Assembly (NCBI GenBank): GCA_910587245.1
Contig: CAJULX010000001.1
Location: forward strand, 1 to 64,000
Source: Candidatus Gastranaerophilales bacterium
GTDB taxonomy: Bacteria > Cyanobacteriota > Vampirovibrionia > Gastranaerophilales > Gastranaerophilaceae
Direction of reading: 5' to 3'
DNA: 64,000 nt
Shown here: positions 35,442 through 44,386 of the stretch, in pieces
How the letters are laid out: every line of letters starts with the position of its first letter
How positions within the stretch are numbered: the first letter of the stretch is position 1
Notes under the pieces: model-generated
Seen by the model: the letters and a program-made list of their open reading frames with translations, nothing else
What the model was told of the DNA's origin: nothing
Databases searched by the model: none
Made by a program: the position numbers and the translations under genes

Positions 35442-37379
35442 GCCGTATATTTTTCCTATGTCTTTTCTGTAAATTTTACCTTCAAATTCAATTTTTGCGG
35501 CAGTTTTGTATATGCTATCGAGTGCGGATTTGCCGCCGTATGCGGATTTTACTATGCTTAAGACACGTCCGCCGTTTACGGTAAGAGCTGCCGTATCATT
35601 TGAATAAGTCTGTACAGCGGGATTTTTAACGGATTTTACCCCTGCAAAATATATTTTACATCCATATTTTTCAGCCGCCTCAAGGTTTTTAATTACAGCC
35701 CCTTTTTTTGGTGAATCAGGATACCCTTCTGATGCTAAAACCACGCAATATGCCTTTTTTTTATTAAATTTTAATTCAATTTCATTAAGTTTTTTATCCG
35801 CTGTTTTTAAAAAAATATATAAAAGGTCGGTATCTAATAATTCAAGCAGCACCTGCGTTTCGGGGTCTCCAAAACGCATATTGTATTCTAAAACATACAC
35901 CCCGTTTTTTGTCAGCATCAGTCCTGAATAAATAATTCCTTTAAAATCGGCATTTTCTTTTAATAAAGCTGTTTTTAAAGCATTTTGATATTCTTCAAGC
36001 CGTTTTTGTTCTGTGACGGAAATTTTAACAGGGGCAAAAGAACCCATCCCGCCTGTATTTTTACCTTTATTATTGTCTAAAAGCCTTTTATAATCCTGAG
36101 CAGGCGGAAATGAAACCAGAGTTTTGCCGTCCCAGAAGGAAAGCAGCGAAACTTCTTTTCCAAAAAGCCTTTCTTCAAGCACCACTTTTTTTGAAGCTTC
36201 GCCAAACTCCCCTTTTAAAAATTTGTCGGTTTCAAATTCTGCTTCTTCAAAGGTTTCGGGTAAATATACACCCTTGCCGAGAGCGGCTCCGTCCGCTTTG
36301 ATTACGGGCGGGGTTTGAGATTTGGCTTTAAAGTAGTCAAGTGTTTCTTTGATTTTTTCAGGCGTGCAATCGGTTAAAATCTTATAATCGGCGGTTTTTA
36401 TGCCGTTTTTTGTCATAAAAATTTTAGCGAACGATTTTGAACCTTCAAGCGCCGCCCATTTTTTATTCGCACCGATTACTTTTATTCCTTCATTTTGAAA
36501 AATATCTGAAATCCCTTCAAATAAAGGATTTTCAGGACCTATAACAAGCAGATCTATATTGAGCGCGCGCGCATTTTTTGCAAGAGTGTCGTAATCTGCT
36601 GCCGGGTTCGATGTGCGGGGAAATTTAACGGTTTTGCCAAGGCGTTTAAAGCCGTCATTCGGGTTTGCAAGGTAAAGTGTGTCTAAAAACGGCGATTTAA
36701 GCAGCTTTTGCGCCAGTGCATGCTCCCTTGCGCCGCCCCCAAAAAGCAGAACATTTTTTTTAAAAAGCAGATTTTCAATAATTTCAGGGTAGATTCTATG
36801 TTCAATCTCATGAATTGATTTTTCAAGCTCTGCAAGGGTCTTGCCAGCCGCCGCTGTAGATTTTTGAGTAATTATTTTTCCAGAATCCACTTTTTTTTCA
36901 ACAAAATGAATCGTAATCCCGGTTTTTTCGGCATTTGCCTTAAATGCCTGCTGAATGGCGTTTTTGCCTTTAAAATCAGGTAAGAGGGAGGGGTGAATAT
37001 TTATAAATTTGTTTTGAATTTTCTTGCCTGTTTTATCAAATACTGCGCCTAAATTCAGGATTTTTTCAGGTAAAATCCGCATATAGCCTGCTAAAACATA
37101 TAAATCATACTGCCGTGCGCGGGGTTTTAAAAAATCGTATAAATTCTCAAACGGAACGTAAAAATAAGGTATATTGAGCCTTTTTGCCCTTTGAATTGCG
37201 TATGCGTTTTTGTTATCCGTTAATAATTCAATATTGACTTTGTCCTTGAAAGCCTTTTGCTGAAAGTGTTTTGCTATTGCTTCAAAGTTGGAGCCGTTTT
37301 CTGAGGCGAATATAAGAATTTTCTTGGGCAGAATCTTTGTATGCGTGGCGTTTTGAGCTTTAGAAGGCTGCTTTTGCAT
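35430..37379 (-). CDS. purND: Bifunctional PurN-PurD fusion: GAR formyltransferase / GAR synthetase
   Basis: 649 aa. Residues ~18-205 are PurN: ILIFASENGSN, FINIHPSLLPDFKG with the catalytic Asn/His, and HFVEKKVDSGKI with the catalytic Asp. Residues ~208-649 are PurD, an ATP-grasp ligase: NVLLFGGGAREHALA, IGPENPLFEG, IKADGAALGKGV, TGGMGSFAP, YNMRFGDPETQ. It therefore covers steps 2 and 3 of IMP synthesis in one chain. The order PurN-PurD differs from the eukaryotic GART (PurD-PurM-PurN). It overlaps purM by 20 nt and ends the pur operon. Confidence 0.93.
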   Translation of the reverse strand: MQKQPSKAQNATHTKILPKKILIFASENGSNFEAIAKHFQQKAFKDKVNIELLTDNKNAYAIQRAKRLNIPYFYVPFENLYDFLKPRARQYDLYVLAGYMRILPEKILNLGAVFDKTGKKIQNKFINIHPSLLPDFKGKNAIQQAFKANAEKTGITIHFVEKKVDSGKIITQKSTAAAGKTLAELEKSIHEIEHRIYPEIIENLLFKKNVLLFGGGAREHALAQKLLKSPFLDTLYLANPNDGFKRLGKTVKFPRTSNPAADYDTLAKNARALNIDLLVIGPENPLFEGISDIFQNEGIKVIGANKKWAALEGSKSFAKIFMTKNGIKTADYKILTDCTPEKIKETLDYFKAKSQTPPVIKADGAALGKGVYLPETFEEAEFETDKFLKGEFGEASKKVVLEERLFGKEVSLLSFWDGKTLVSFPPAQDYKRLLDNNKGKNTGGMGSFAPVKISVTEQKRLEEYQNALKTALLKENADFKGIIYSGLMLTKNGVYVLEYNMRFGDPETQVLLELLDTDLLYIFLKTADKKLNEIELKFNKKKAYCVVLASEGYPDSPKKGAVIKNLEAAEKYGCKIYFAGVKSVKNPAVQTYSNDTAALTVNGGRVLSIVKSAYGGKSALDSIYKTAAKIEFEGKIYRKDIGKIYGKKP

Positions 37380-38334
37380 TGTTATTACCTTCTTTTGCTT
37401 TTTCTATAATTCCAAAAACAAACGGGGAGTGCGCTTTTGTAATATCCATAACGGTATTAACGTTTTCTTCTTTTGTAATTATACAAAAACCCGCGCCCAT
37501 ATTGAATGTGCGGAACATTTCATCTTCATTTACCACTCTTTTTATTGTTTCAAATATTTCAATTTCAGGGAGTGCGTTTTTATCTAATTTAGCTTGAAAT
37601 CCTTCAGGGATTACTCTTTCAAGGTTTGATAAAATTCCCCCGCCCGTAATATTTGCCAATGCTGAAACAAGTCCTCTGTTGCACAATTGCAGAATTTCAT
37701 TAACGTAAATTGCAGTGGGGGCAAGGCTTTTTAAAAATTCTTCTTCATTAAGAAGTCTGTCATTATACAGTTTTCTTATTAAGGAAAATCCGTTAGAGTG
37801 TACTCCTGTTGATTTTAAGGCTATTATCACATCATTTTCTTTAACATTTTCTTTTTTAACCAATTTTGTTTTATGAACAAGCCCCACGGCAAAACCTGCC
37901 GCATCAAACACCCCTTTTTTAATAAAATCACCGAGTTCCGAGGTTTCGCCGCCTATAAGTGTGCAGTTGTATGCTTTTAAAATATTGTTCAATTCAATTA
38001 TAAAATTTGAAATTTCTTTTGGATTAAGCACGTTTGCTGCAATATAATCAAGAAAGAACAAGGGTTTTGCACCTGTACAGATTAAATCGTTTAAATTCAT
38101 GGCAGCTAAATCCTGCGCAATTGTTTTGTACAGTTTTCTTTCAATGAGCGGGATTATTTTTGTGCCGATACCGTCCGTGGTGCCTGCAAAGTAATATTCG
38201 GGGAGAGCGGGGTGTTCAAAAATTCCCGCAAAATTATTAAAATTTGCGGATTGAAGATTGCAGGAGAGTATTTTTGTAAGCATTTCAGAGCTTTGCAAGT
38301 GCACCCCCGAATTTTTATATGAATATTCCTCCAT
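37360..38334 (-). CDS. purM: Phosphoribosylformylglycinamidine cyclo-ligase (PurM)
   Basis: 324 aa AIR synthetase. AGTTDGIGTKI near 50, AAMNLNDLICTGAKPLFFLDY near 75, LIGGETSELGDF near 120, STGVHSNGFSLIR near 165 and NITGGGILSNLERV near 225. Its last codons overlap purND. It is preceded by purL with a 33-nt gap. Confidence 0.94.
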   Translation of the reverse strand: MEEYSYKNSGVHLQSSEMLTKILSCNLQSANFNNFAGIFEHPALPEYYFAGTTDGIGTKIIPLIERKLYKTIAQDLAAMNLNDLICTGAKPLFFLDYIAANVLNPKEISNFIIELNNILKAYNCTLIGGETSELGDFIKKGVFDAAGFAVGLVHKTKLVKKENVKENDVIIALKSTGVHSNGFSLIRKLYNDRLLNEEEFLKSLAPTAIYVNEILQLCNRGLVSALANITGGGILSNLERVIPEGFQAKLDKNALPEIEIFETIKRVVNEDEMFRTFNMGAGFCIITKEENVNTVMDITKAHSPFVFGIIEKAKEGNNNAKAAF

Positions 38335-38367
38335 CTTAAAAATTCCTTTGCCCCTATTTTACCACAA

Positions 38368-40617
38368 TTATTGTGCTTTGTTTGCAAGCGAATTTTGATA
38401 AATTGTGTTTAATTCCCTCAGACGGATTTTTGTAAAACCGAGGTCTAAAACCCCTGTATTGTTTGTGTTTCCAAGGATTTCATAAGGGGTTTTTGTTTTT
38501 ATTAAATATTTTTCAACCCGTTCTTGATTTTTGGCTGTAATTAAGTATCTGCCTGTTATTTCGCCTAACAGAAGATTAATATCGGGGGTAAGGTTTCCTT
38601 TGAAGCCTATTTTACCGCTGTTTTTTATTGAATTAAAAAGCAAAATAAGCAGCGCGCCAAGCGTTCCGCCTTTTGAAACATCAACAGCGCCTGTAATCAG
38701 TTCTTTTTTCTTTAGATTAAAAATTGTTTTTGCAAGTTTTTTTTCAAGGCGAAAATCAACCGTATCAAGCTTCCCGCCTGAAAAATCAAATAAAACTTTT
38801 TGATATAATGAACCGCCTGTGTTTGAATTTTTTTCAATTTTTTTACCTGCTAAAAATATTGTGCTATCGGGCTCAACCATAGCATATAAGGGAGTTTTGG
38901 AGCTTAAAAGACTCAGCATGCCTATAACCGGTGCAGGGTGAATTTTTATTTTGTCCCCGTTTTTATCGGCGCCTTCGTTATAAAAAGATACATTTCCCGA
39001 TACGACAGGGATTTTAAGTGTATTCAGCGCATCTTTCATTCCTTTGATGGTTTCCGTGAATTGATAAGCTATATCTGATTTTTCGGGGTTTGCAAAATTA
39101 AGGCAGTTTGTAATGCCGAGAGGCTTAAAGCCTGAGCTTACCGCGTTTCTATAGCTTTCAAAAATCAGATTATACGCGCCCTGATAGGGATTCAGGCTGC
39201 ATTGAATTTCGTTTGAATCCATAGAAAAGCCGATTGTTTTGTTCTCTTCCGATATATATAGAGGTGCAACCCCTATGGAATGAGGATTTTGAAGGGTTCT
39301 TATGCCTACGGTGCTGTCATATTGGGAATAAATATAGCTTTTGCCTGCAAATTCGGGCGAGGCGCAAAATTTGAAGATTAAGGATTTTATTTCATCCGGA
39401 TTTAATTTGTATGTCAGAGGAGCTGCACTTTCTAAGGTGCTCATTTGACGGGGTTTTCTCGGGTTCAGGTTATAGCAAGGCGCTTCTGTGAGCGCGTTTA
39501 CGGGAAGCGATGCGAGTAAATTTCTTTTATAATAAAGATTATAGGTATTTCCTTCGTATGTTTTTCCTATTATATCAGCGTTCAGTTCATATTTTGCGGT
39601 AATTTTTTTAATTTCTTCAACACCTTTTAAATTAGCCCCGAACACCATTCTTTCCTGTGATTCGGAGAGCATTATTTCGTGGGGTTTCATATTTTTTTCG
39701 CGAAGCGGAACTTTTTCAAGGTAAATATCCATTGCAACTCCGCCTTTTGATGCCATTTCGGATGTGGAGCTTAAAAGCCCTGCGGCACCTAAATCCTGAG
39801 CTGAATTTACGTTTTTTGATTTTAAAATTTCAAGAGTGGCTTCAATTATATTCTTTTTCACGTACGGGTCGCCGATTTGAACCGATAATCTGTCTTCAAA
39901 ATTGTTTTCAAGTTCTTTTGAAGCGAATGCTGCGCCAAAAAGCCCGTCACGTCCTGTTCTTGGCCCAATGAGAATAATATAAGAATCTTTTTTAACTTTT
40001 GACGTTTTTACATTGCTTTTTTTGCAAATGCCTGCTGCCATTACATTTACAATGGGAGAAAGGTTAAAACAATCGTTAAAACTTACTTCTCCGCCGATAT
40101 TGGGTACGCCTGTCGAATTTCCGTAATCCGAAATTCCTTCCGTTATGCCGTTTAAAAGGTATTTATTTCGTCTTGCGGATTCTTTTGTGCAGTTTTTTGA
40201 AGGTTCAAGCGCGCCGAATTTTAATGAATTTAAAAGCGCAATCGGTCTTGCGTTCATTGCAAGGATATCTCTTAAAATGCCGCCTATGCCTGTAGCTGCG
40301 CCTTGATAGGGTTCTACTGCGGAGGGGTGGTTGTGTGATTCCGTTTTGAAAAATATTATATGCCTGCCGATTTTTATGCCGCCCGAGTTTTCGGTATTGA
40401 AGCAGGAATTTTTCCTTGGCAGATTTTTTAAATATTTTTTTGAATGCTTATATCCGCAGTGCTCTGACCACATGGCTGAAAACAGGTACAGTTCAAGAGT
40501 GTTGGGCTCTCTTTCAATTCTTTTTTTGATTTCTTCATATTCAAGCTTGCTTAGCCCTAAATCTTTTAAGGAAGGGATTTTTTCTGCCTGAGTATCTTGT
40601 GCGGATTTTAATATCAT
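38368..40617 (-). CDS. purL: FGAM synthase large subunit (PurL, small type)
   Basis: 749 aa, the form that works with separate PurS and PurQ. MWSEHCGYKHSKKYL near 49, FKTESHNHPSAVEPYQGAATG near 88, GPRTGRDGLFGAAFAS near 210 and QDLGAAGLLSSTSEMA near 268. It overlaps purQ by 4 nt. The shape matches Bacillus-type PurL. Confidence 0.95.
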   Translation of the reverse strand: MILKSAQDTQAEKIPSLKDLGLSKLEYEEIKKRIEREPNTLELYLFSAMWSEHCGYKHSKKYLKNLPRKNSCFNTENSGGIKIGRHIIFFKTESHNHPSAVEPYQGAATGIGGILRDILAMNARPIALLNSLKFGALEPSKNCTKESARRNKYLLNGITEGISDYGNSTGVPNIGGEVSFNDCFNLSPIVNVMAAGICKKSNVKTSKVKKDSYIILIGPRTGRDGLFGAAFASKELENNFEDRLSVQIGDPYVKKNIIEATLEILKSKNVNSAQDLGAAGLLSSTSEMASKGGVAMDIYLEKVPLREKNMKPHEIMLSESQERMVFGANLKGVEEIKKITAKYELNADIIGKTYEGNTYNLYYKRNLLASLPVNALTEAPCYNLNPRKPRQMSTLESAAPLTYKLNPDEIKSLIFKFCASPEFAGKSYIYSQYDSTVGIRTLQNPHSIGVAPLYISEENKTIGFSMDSNEIQCSLNPYQGAYNLIFESYRNAVSSGFKPLGITNCLNFANPEKSDIAYQFTETIKGMKDALNTLKIPVVSGNVSFYNEGADKNGDKIKIHPAPVIGMLSLLSSKTPLYAMVEPDSTIFLAGKKIEKNSNTGGSLYQKVLFDFSGGKLDTVDFRLEKKLAKTIFNLKKKELITGAVDVSKGGTLGALLILLFNSIKNSGKIGFKGNLTPDINLLLGEITGRYLITAKNQERVEKYLIKTKTPYEILGNTNNTGVLDLGFTKIRLRELNTIYQNSLANKAQ

Positions 40618-41267
40618 TTTTCAATCTCTTCTTTTATGAAATTAAATAATTTAAGCCCGTCTAAAGCATTATTCGGGCTGTTTGGTGCGCATTCCTTTAA
40701 TGCCGCGCGCTCGGGATGCGGCATTAAGCCCATTATTTTATTTTCTCTGTCGTAAAGCCCTGCTATATCGTTAATTGAGCCGTTAGGGTTATTTTGATAT
40801 CTTAAAAACGCCATATTTCTTTCTTCGATTATTTTTAAAGTGTTTGAATCGGCGTAAAAACAGCCCTCTTTATGGGCTATGGGCAGAGTGATTTTTTGAT
40901 TATTGAAAATAAGCGGCTCGTTTTGGCAGATAAATTTTGTATTTTTATTTTCAATTAAAGCGCCCGGTAAAAACCCGCCTTCGGTCAGGATTTGAAAACC
41001 GTTACATATGCCAAGAGTAAAGCATTTTTGCTTTTTAATATAGTCTTTCAATGCAAAAACTGCAGGGGACAATTTTGCAAGGCGCCCCGCTCTAATATAA
41101 TCTCCGAAGGAAAATCCGCCAGGGAGCACAATGAGGTCGTAATTTTTAAATTTAGTTTCCGTATGAAAAATAAAATCGGTCTTAAAGCCTGTTTTTTCAA
41201 GCGCTGTTTTTGTATCGCGTTCGCAATTTGTGCCAAGAAATACAATAATGCCGGCTTTTAGTTTCAT
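40614..41267 (-). CDS. purQ: FGAM synthase glutaminase subunit (PurQ)
   Basis: 217 aa class I glutamine amidotransferase. GTNCERDTKTAL near 12, LPGGFSFGDYIRAGRLA near 48, the nucleophile Cys in LGICNGFQIL near 86 and the His/Glu pair in GLMPHPERAA near 190. It supplies ammonia to PurL and overlaps its neighbours by 4 nt on each side. Confidence 0.95.
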   Translation of the reverse strand: MKLKAGIIVFLGTNCERDTKTALEKTGFKTDFIFHTETKFKNYDLIVLPGGFSFGDYIRAGRLAKLSPAVFALKDYIKKQKCFTLGICNGFQILTEGGFLPGALIENKNTKFICQNEPLIFNNQKITLPIAHKEGCFYADSNTLKIIEERNMAFLRYQNNPNGSINDIAGLYDRENKIMGLMPHPERAALKECAPNSPNNALDGLKLFNFIKEEIEK

Positions 41268-41554
41268 TCCAAAACAGCTCCGCTTTCCGGTATAAATTCT
41301 TCAACGGGTTCAAATTCAAGAACTTCGCAGGTTTCAACAACGGGGTTAACAAGCACTTCTTTTATGATTTCCTGCAATTTAAAATGAGCGCCGTCAGTTG
41401 TTTTTGAAGATATTTCAAGTTCAAAAAATTTTCCTGTCCGCACGTTTGCTTCATCTTCAAGGGCTATTCTTTTTAAAACGGCGCTTATGGCTTCACCTTT
41501 TGAATCTTTGATTTTATCTTTTAATTTTACAATTATTTTTGCCTTAAATTTCAT
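41264..41554 (-). CDS. purS: FGAM synthase subunit PurS
   Basis: 96 aa. FKAKIIVKLKDKIKDSKGEAISAVLKRI and the NPVVETCEVLEF end match PurS, the small bridging subunit between PurL and PurQ. It is the first gene of the pur operon. No strong ribosome site is visible before its ATG. Confidence 0.9.
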   Translation of the reverse strand: MKFKAKIIVKLKDKIKDSKGEAISAVLKRIALEDEANVRTGKFFELEISSKTTDGAHFKLQEIIKEVLVNPVVETCEVLEFEPVEEFIPESGAVLE

Positions 41555-41619
41555 AAGTTTATTTTATAATGAAAGAGGATTTTTTTAAATAATTTTATTG
41601 CGGGGCGGAAAATTTAAAA

Positions 41620-42177
41620 ATGAAGGAAATTTTATATTCAACAAAATTTGTAAATTTAACGGCTTCAAAAAGAGAAGGAAAGCCCGATTGGGTTTATGCA
41701 CACAGACCGAATGCGGGCAATGTGGTGATTATTGTTCCTTTGATACATAAAAAAGACGGGGATTATACATTATTTTTAATTACAAAAAGACCGCCTATAA
41801 CAGAAGAATACGGCGAAAAATATTGTGTGGAATTTCCTGCGGGGCTTGTCGGGGATGAAAACAGCCTTGAAACAACGGATGAAGCTTTTAGAAAAGAATT
41901 ACTTGAGGAAACAGGATATGAGACTTCGAATTTTAAAATAAAGGCGGAAAATCTTGTATCATCAGGAGGACTTACAAGTGAAAAATCTACTCTTGCAACA
42001 GCTGATATTTTTGATACCGAAAAGAAGGCAGAGCCTGTGGATGACGGGGGTGTGATTATTGACAGAGTTGAAGTTCCGCTTCAAGATGTAAAAAAATTCA
42101 TTGATGATATTCAAGCAAAAGGGTATTATATGTGTGCACAGACATTGGCAGGCGTATATTATTTGCTTAACAAATAG
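41620..42177 (+). CDS. NUDIX hydrolase, ADP-ribose pyrophosphatase-like
   Basis: 185 aa. The Nudix box spans about residues 75-98 (GLVGDENS...EAFRKELLEETGY), with Lys in place of the usual Arg in REL. FPAG just before the box fits the ADP-sugar pyrophosphatase subgroup. It probably hydrolyses ADP-ribose or related nucleotide-sugars. It diverges from the pur operon, 65 bp apart, and lies 72 nt before an ABC exporter. Confidence 0.82.
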   Translation: MKEILYSTKFVNLTASKREGKPDWVYAHRPNAGNVVIIVPLIHKKDGDYTLFLITKRPPITEEYGEKYCVEFPAGLVGDENSLETTDEAFRKELLEETGYETSNFKIKAENLVSSGGLTSEKSTLATADIFDTEKKAEPVDDGGVIIDRVEVPLQDVKKFIDDIQAKGYYMCAQTLAGVYYLLNK

Positions 42178-42249
42178 TATAAACGGGGGCAAAATATTTT
42201 TATTTGTGGGATAATGTCTTTTAAGAATTAGTTTTTTTAGGAAGTTTAG

Positions 42250-44055
42250 ATGAAATTAGCCAATACAAAAACAGATAACGCTTTTGATTACGGATTTTTA
42301 TCAAAAAGAATTTTTCCGTACATTAAACCTTTAATTCCAAGAATGGCTTTAGCCTTTATTCTTGCTGTTCCTCTGGGGCTTTTAGACGGGGCAACGGCAT
42401 ATGCGCTTAAACCTTACATAGATGTTGTTGTAAACGGGAATCCTATGAATGTCAGAGGGTTTGAGCTTACAAGAGATTTGCTTGCGGCGTTAATTCCGTG
42501 GCTTATTGTTGCTTTTGCGGTTGTTCAGGGGCTTTTAAAATATATAAACGCATATTTAACCGATTGGCTTTCAAATACTATTTCAAATTCAATAAAACTT
42601 GATTTATTTAGAAAATTAACAACGCTTGATTCAAAGTTTTTTGATGAAAATTCTTCAGGGCTTGTTCTCGGAAGATTTTTAGGAGACCCTGATACTGCTT
42701 CAAAAAGCGTCATAGAGGCTGTAAAAACTTTGATTACCTGCGCCACCGGTGCATTAGGGCTGATTGCCGTATTGCTTTACAACAGCTGGAAGCTGGCGTT
42801 TGTAGGGGTTGCAATTTTATGTATTGCATTTTTGCCCGTTGCACTTATAAGAAAAAGAATTAAAAAAGTTTCAAACGAATCCATGGTGCTTGGCGGCGGC
42901 ATTAATACCAATTTTAACGAAACCTATCACGGCAATAAAATAATGACGGGGTATTCACTTCAAGGTGATTTAAATGCCAAATTCCAAAAGCAGATAAGAA
43001 AAAGCTTTGATCTTACCATGTCTTTAACAAAAAGGGTGGGGTGGATGTCCCCTTTAATGTATTTAATCGCAAGTATCGGAATTGCTTTTGTAATGCTTTT
43101 CGGGAATCATCTTATTATTAACGGCGAGATGACAACAGGAAGCTTTGCAAGTTTTATTACATCATTGCTTTTATTGTATAAGCCCGTGAAGGACTTAGGG
43201 CGTACGCTTACGGGTCTTCAAGGCGTATTTGTTGCAATGAGCAGGGTGTTTGAGCTTTTTGATTTGGTTCCCGATATAAGAGATAAAGAAAATGCTGTTG
43301 AATTAAAAGGGGTAAAACAAGGAATTGAATTTAATAACGTTTGCTTTGAATATGAAGAAAATATACCCGTTTTGGCTGATATAAACTTTAAGGTTGAAAA
43401 GGGTAAAATGATTGCGCTTGTAGGAAATTCAGGCGGCGGAAAATCAACCATTGTAAATCTTTTGCCGAGATTTTACGATATAAAATCGGGCAGTATAAAA
43501 ATTGACGGGGTTGATATAAGAGATTACACGCTTGCTTCTTTAAGGGCAAATATATCGGAAGTCTTTCAGGATAATTTTTTATTCTCCGGAACCATCAGAG
43601 ATAATATATTGATGGGTAAGCCTGATGCAACGGATGCCGAAATTGATGCTGTTGTAAGGGGTGCACATCTTGATGAATTTTTGCACACAATGGAACGCGG
43701 TCTTGATACCGTTATAGGAGAGAGGGGAACTTCATTATCGGGCGGACAGAGACAGAGGGTTGCAATTGCAAGGGCTATGATAAAAGATGCGCCTGTTATC
43801 ATTTTGGATGAGGCGACAAGTGCGCTTGATAATAAATCGGAAGCCATTGTGCAGAAAGCGCTTGAAAACCTGATGAAAGATAAAACGGTTTTTGTGATTG
43901 CACACAGGCTGTCTACAATCAAAAACGCAGATACAATTATTGTAATAAATGACGGCAGATTGGCTGAATCAGGCACGCATGAAGAACTTTTAAAAATTGA
44001 AAACGGCCAGTACAGAAATTTATATGAAATGCAGTTTAAGACCGTGGGTGTTTAA
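42250..44055 (+). CDS. ABC exporter, MsbA/lipid-flippase-like, fused membrane and ATPase domains
   Basis: 601 aa half-transporter. Six transmembrane helices lie between residues ~28 and 310. The nucleotide-binding domain covers ~345-600, with Walker A GNSGGGKST, Q-loop EVFQDNF, signature LSGGQRQRVA, Walker B VIILDEATSALD and switch His in IAHRLST. MsbA-type members export lipid A core or glycolipids as homodimers. Two sugar-nucleotide genes follow on the other strand. Substrate unassigned. Confidence 0.88.
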   Translation: MKLANTKTDNAFDYGFLSKRIFPYIKPLIPRMALAFILAVPLGLLDGATAYALKPYIDVVVNGNPMNVRGFELTRDLLAALIPWLIVAFAVVQGLLKYINAYLTDWLSNTISNSIKLDLFRKLTTLDSKFFDENSSGLVLGRFLGDPDTASKSVIEAVKTLITCATGALGLIAVLLYNSWKLAFVGVAILCIAFLPVALIRKRIKKVSNESMVLGGGINTNFNETYHGNKIMTGYSLQGDLNAKFQKQIRKSFDLTMSLTKRVGWMSPLMYLIASIGIAFVMLFGNHLIINGEMTTGSFASFITSLLLLYKPVKDLGRTLTGLQGVFVAMSRVFELFDLVPDIRDKENAVELKGVKQGIEFNNVCFEYEENIPVLADINFKVEKGKMIALVGNSGGGKSTIVNLLPRFYDIKSGSIKIDGVDIRDYTLASLRANISEVFQDNFLFSGTIRDNILMGKPDATDAEIDAVVRGAHLDEFLHTMERGLDTVIGERGTSLSGGQRQRVAIARAMIKDAPVIILDEATSALDNKSEAIVQKALENLMKDKTVFVIAHRLSTIKNADTIIVINDGRLAESGTHEELLKIENGQYRNLYEMQFKTVGV

Positions 44056-44085
44056 ACCTTTATTTTCAGGTATTTTATTGTTTTA

Positions 44086-44122
44086 AGAATGCTTTTGTTA
44101 ATTAATGTAACAAAAGCATTCT
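44086..44122. repeat. Perfect 15-bp inverted repeat after the ABC exporter
   Basis: AGAATGCTTTTGTTA and TAACAAAAGCATTCT with a 7-nt loop. It lacks a clean T tail and sits 31 nt after the ABC stop. Confidence 0.8.
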
Positions 44123-44320
44123 ATGTTTTATAAAAAATAGCAAACAAAAAATTTTATGGTTTTTTATAGAGTGTAAATAATACACGAAAAATCAAAAAAA
44201 TATTATAAATGCATTAACAACACAACCCTATTCCCATTTTCTGCCCTTGATACAAGGGTACAAGTACACAAAAAAATACAAATAAACCTAACACAAACAC
44301 AATTTTAATTTTTTAATTTA

Positions 44321-44349
44321 AACACCCTTCTTTTGAAGGGTGTTTTTTT
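44321..44349 (+). terminator. Rho-independent terminator
   Basis: AACACCCTTC / GAAGGGTGTT with a short T-rich loop and a T7 tail, on the plus strand. It lies 266 nt beyond the ABC exporter stop. Confidence 0.85.
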
Positions 44350-44386
44350 AGATATTTTTTGGTTTGTATTTTGCTGTTTTAAGCTG

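Larger units (their letters stand above)
44056..44386. other. 331-bp intergenic region with hairpin and terminator
   Basis: It holds a perfect 15-bp inverted repeat at 44086-44122 and a strong plus-strand terminator at 44321-44349. Between them lies an AT-rich stretch with a small CCCTTG/CAAGGG hairpin near 44246-44260. No coding frame is convincing. A small RNA ending at the terminator is possible. Confidence 0.45.
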
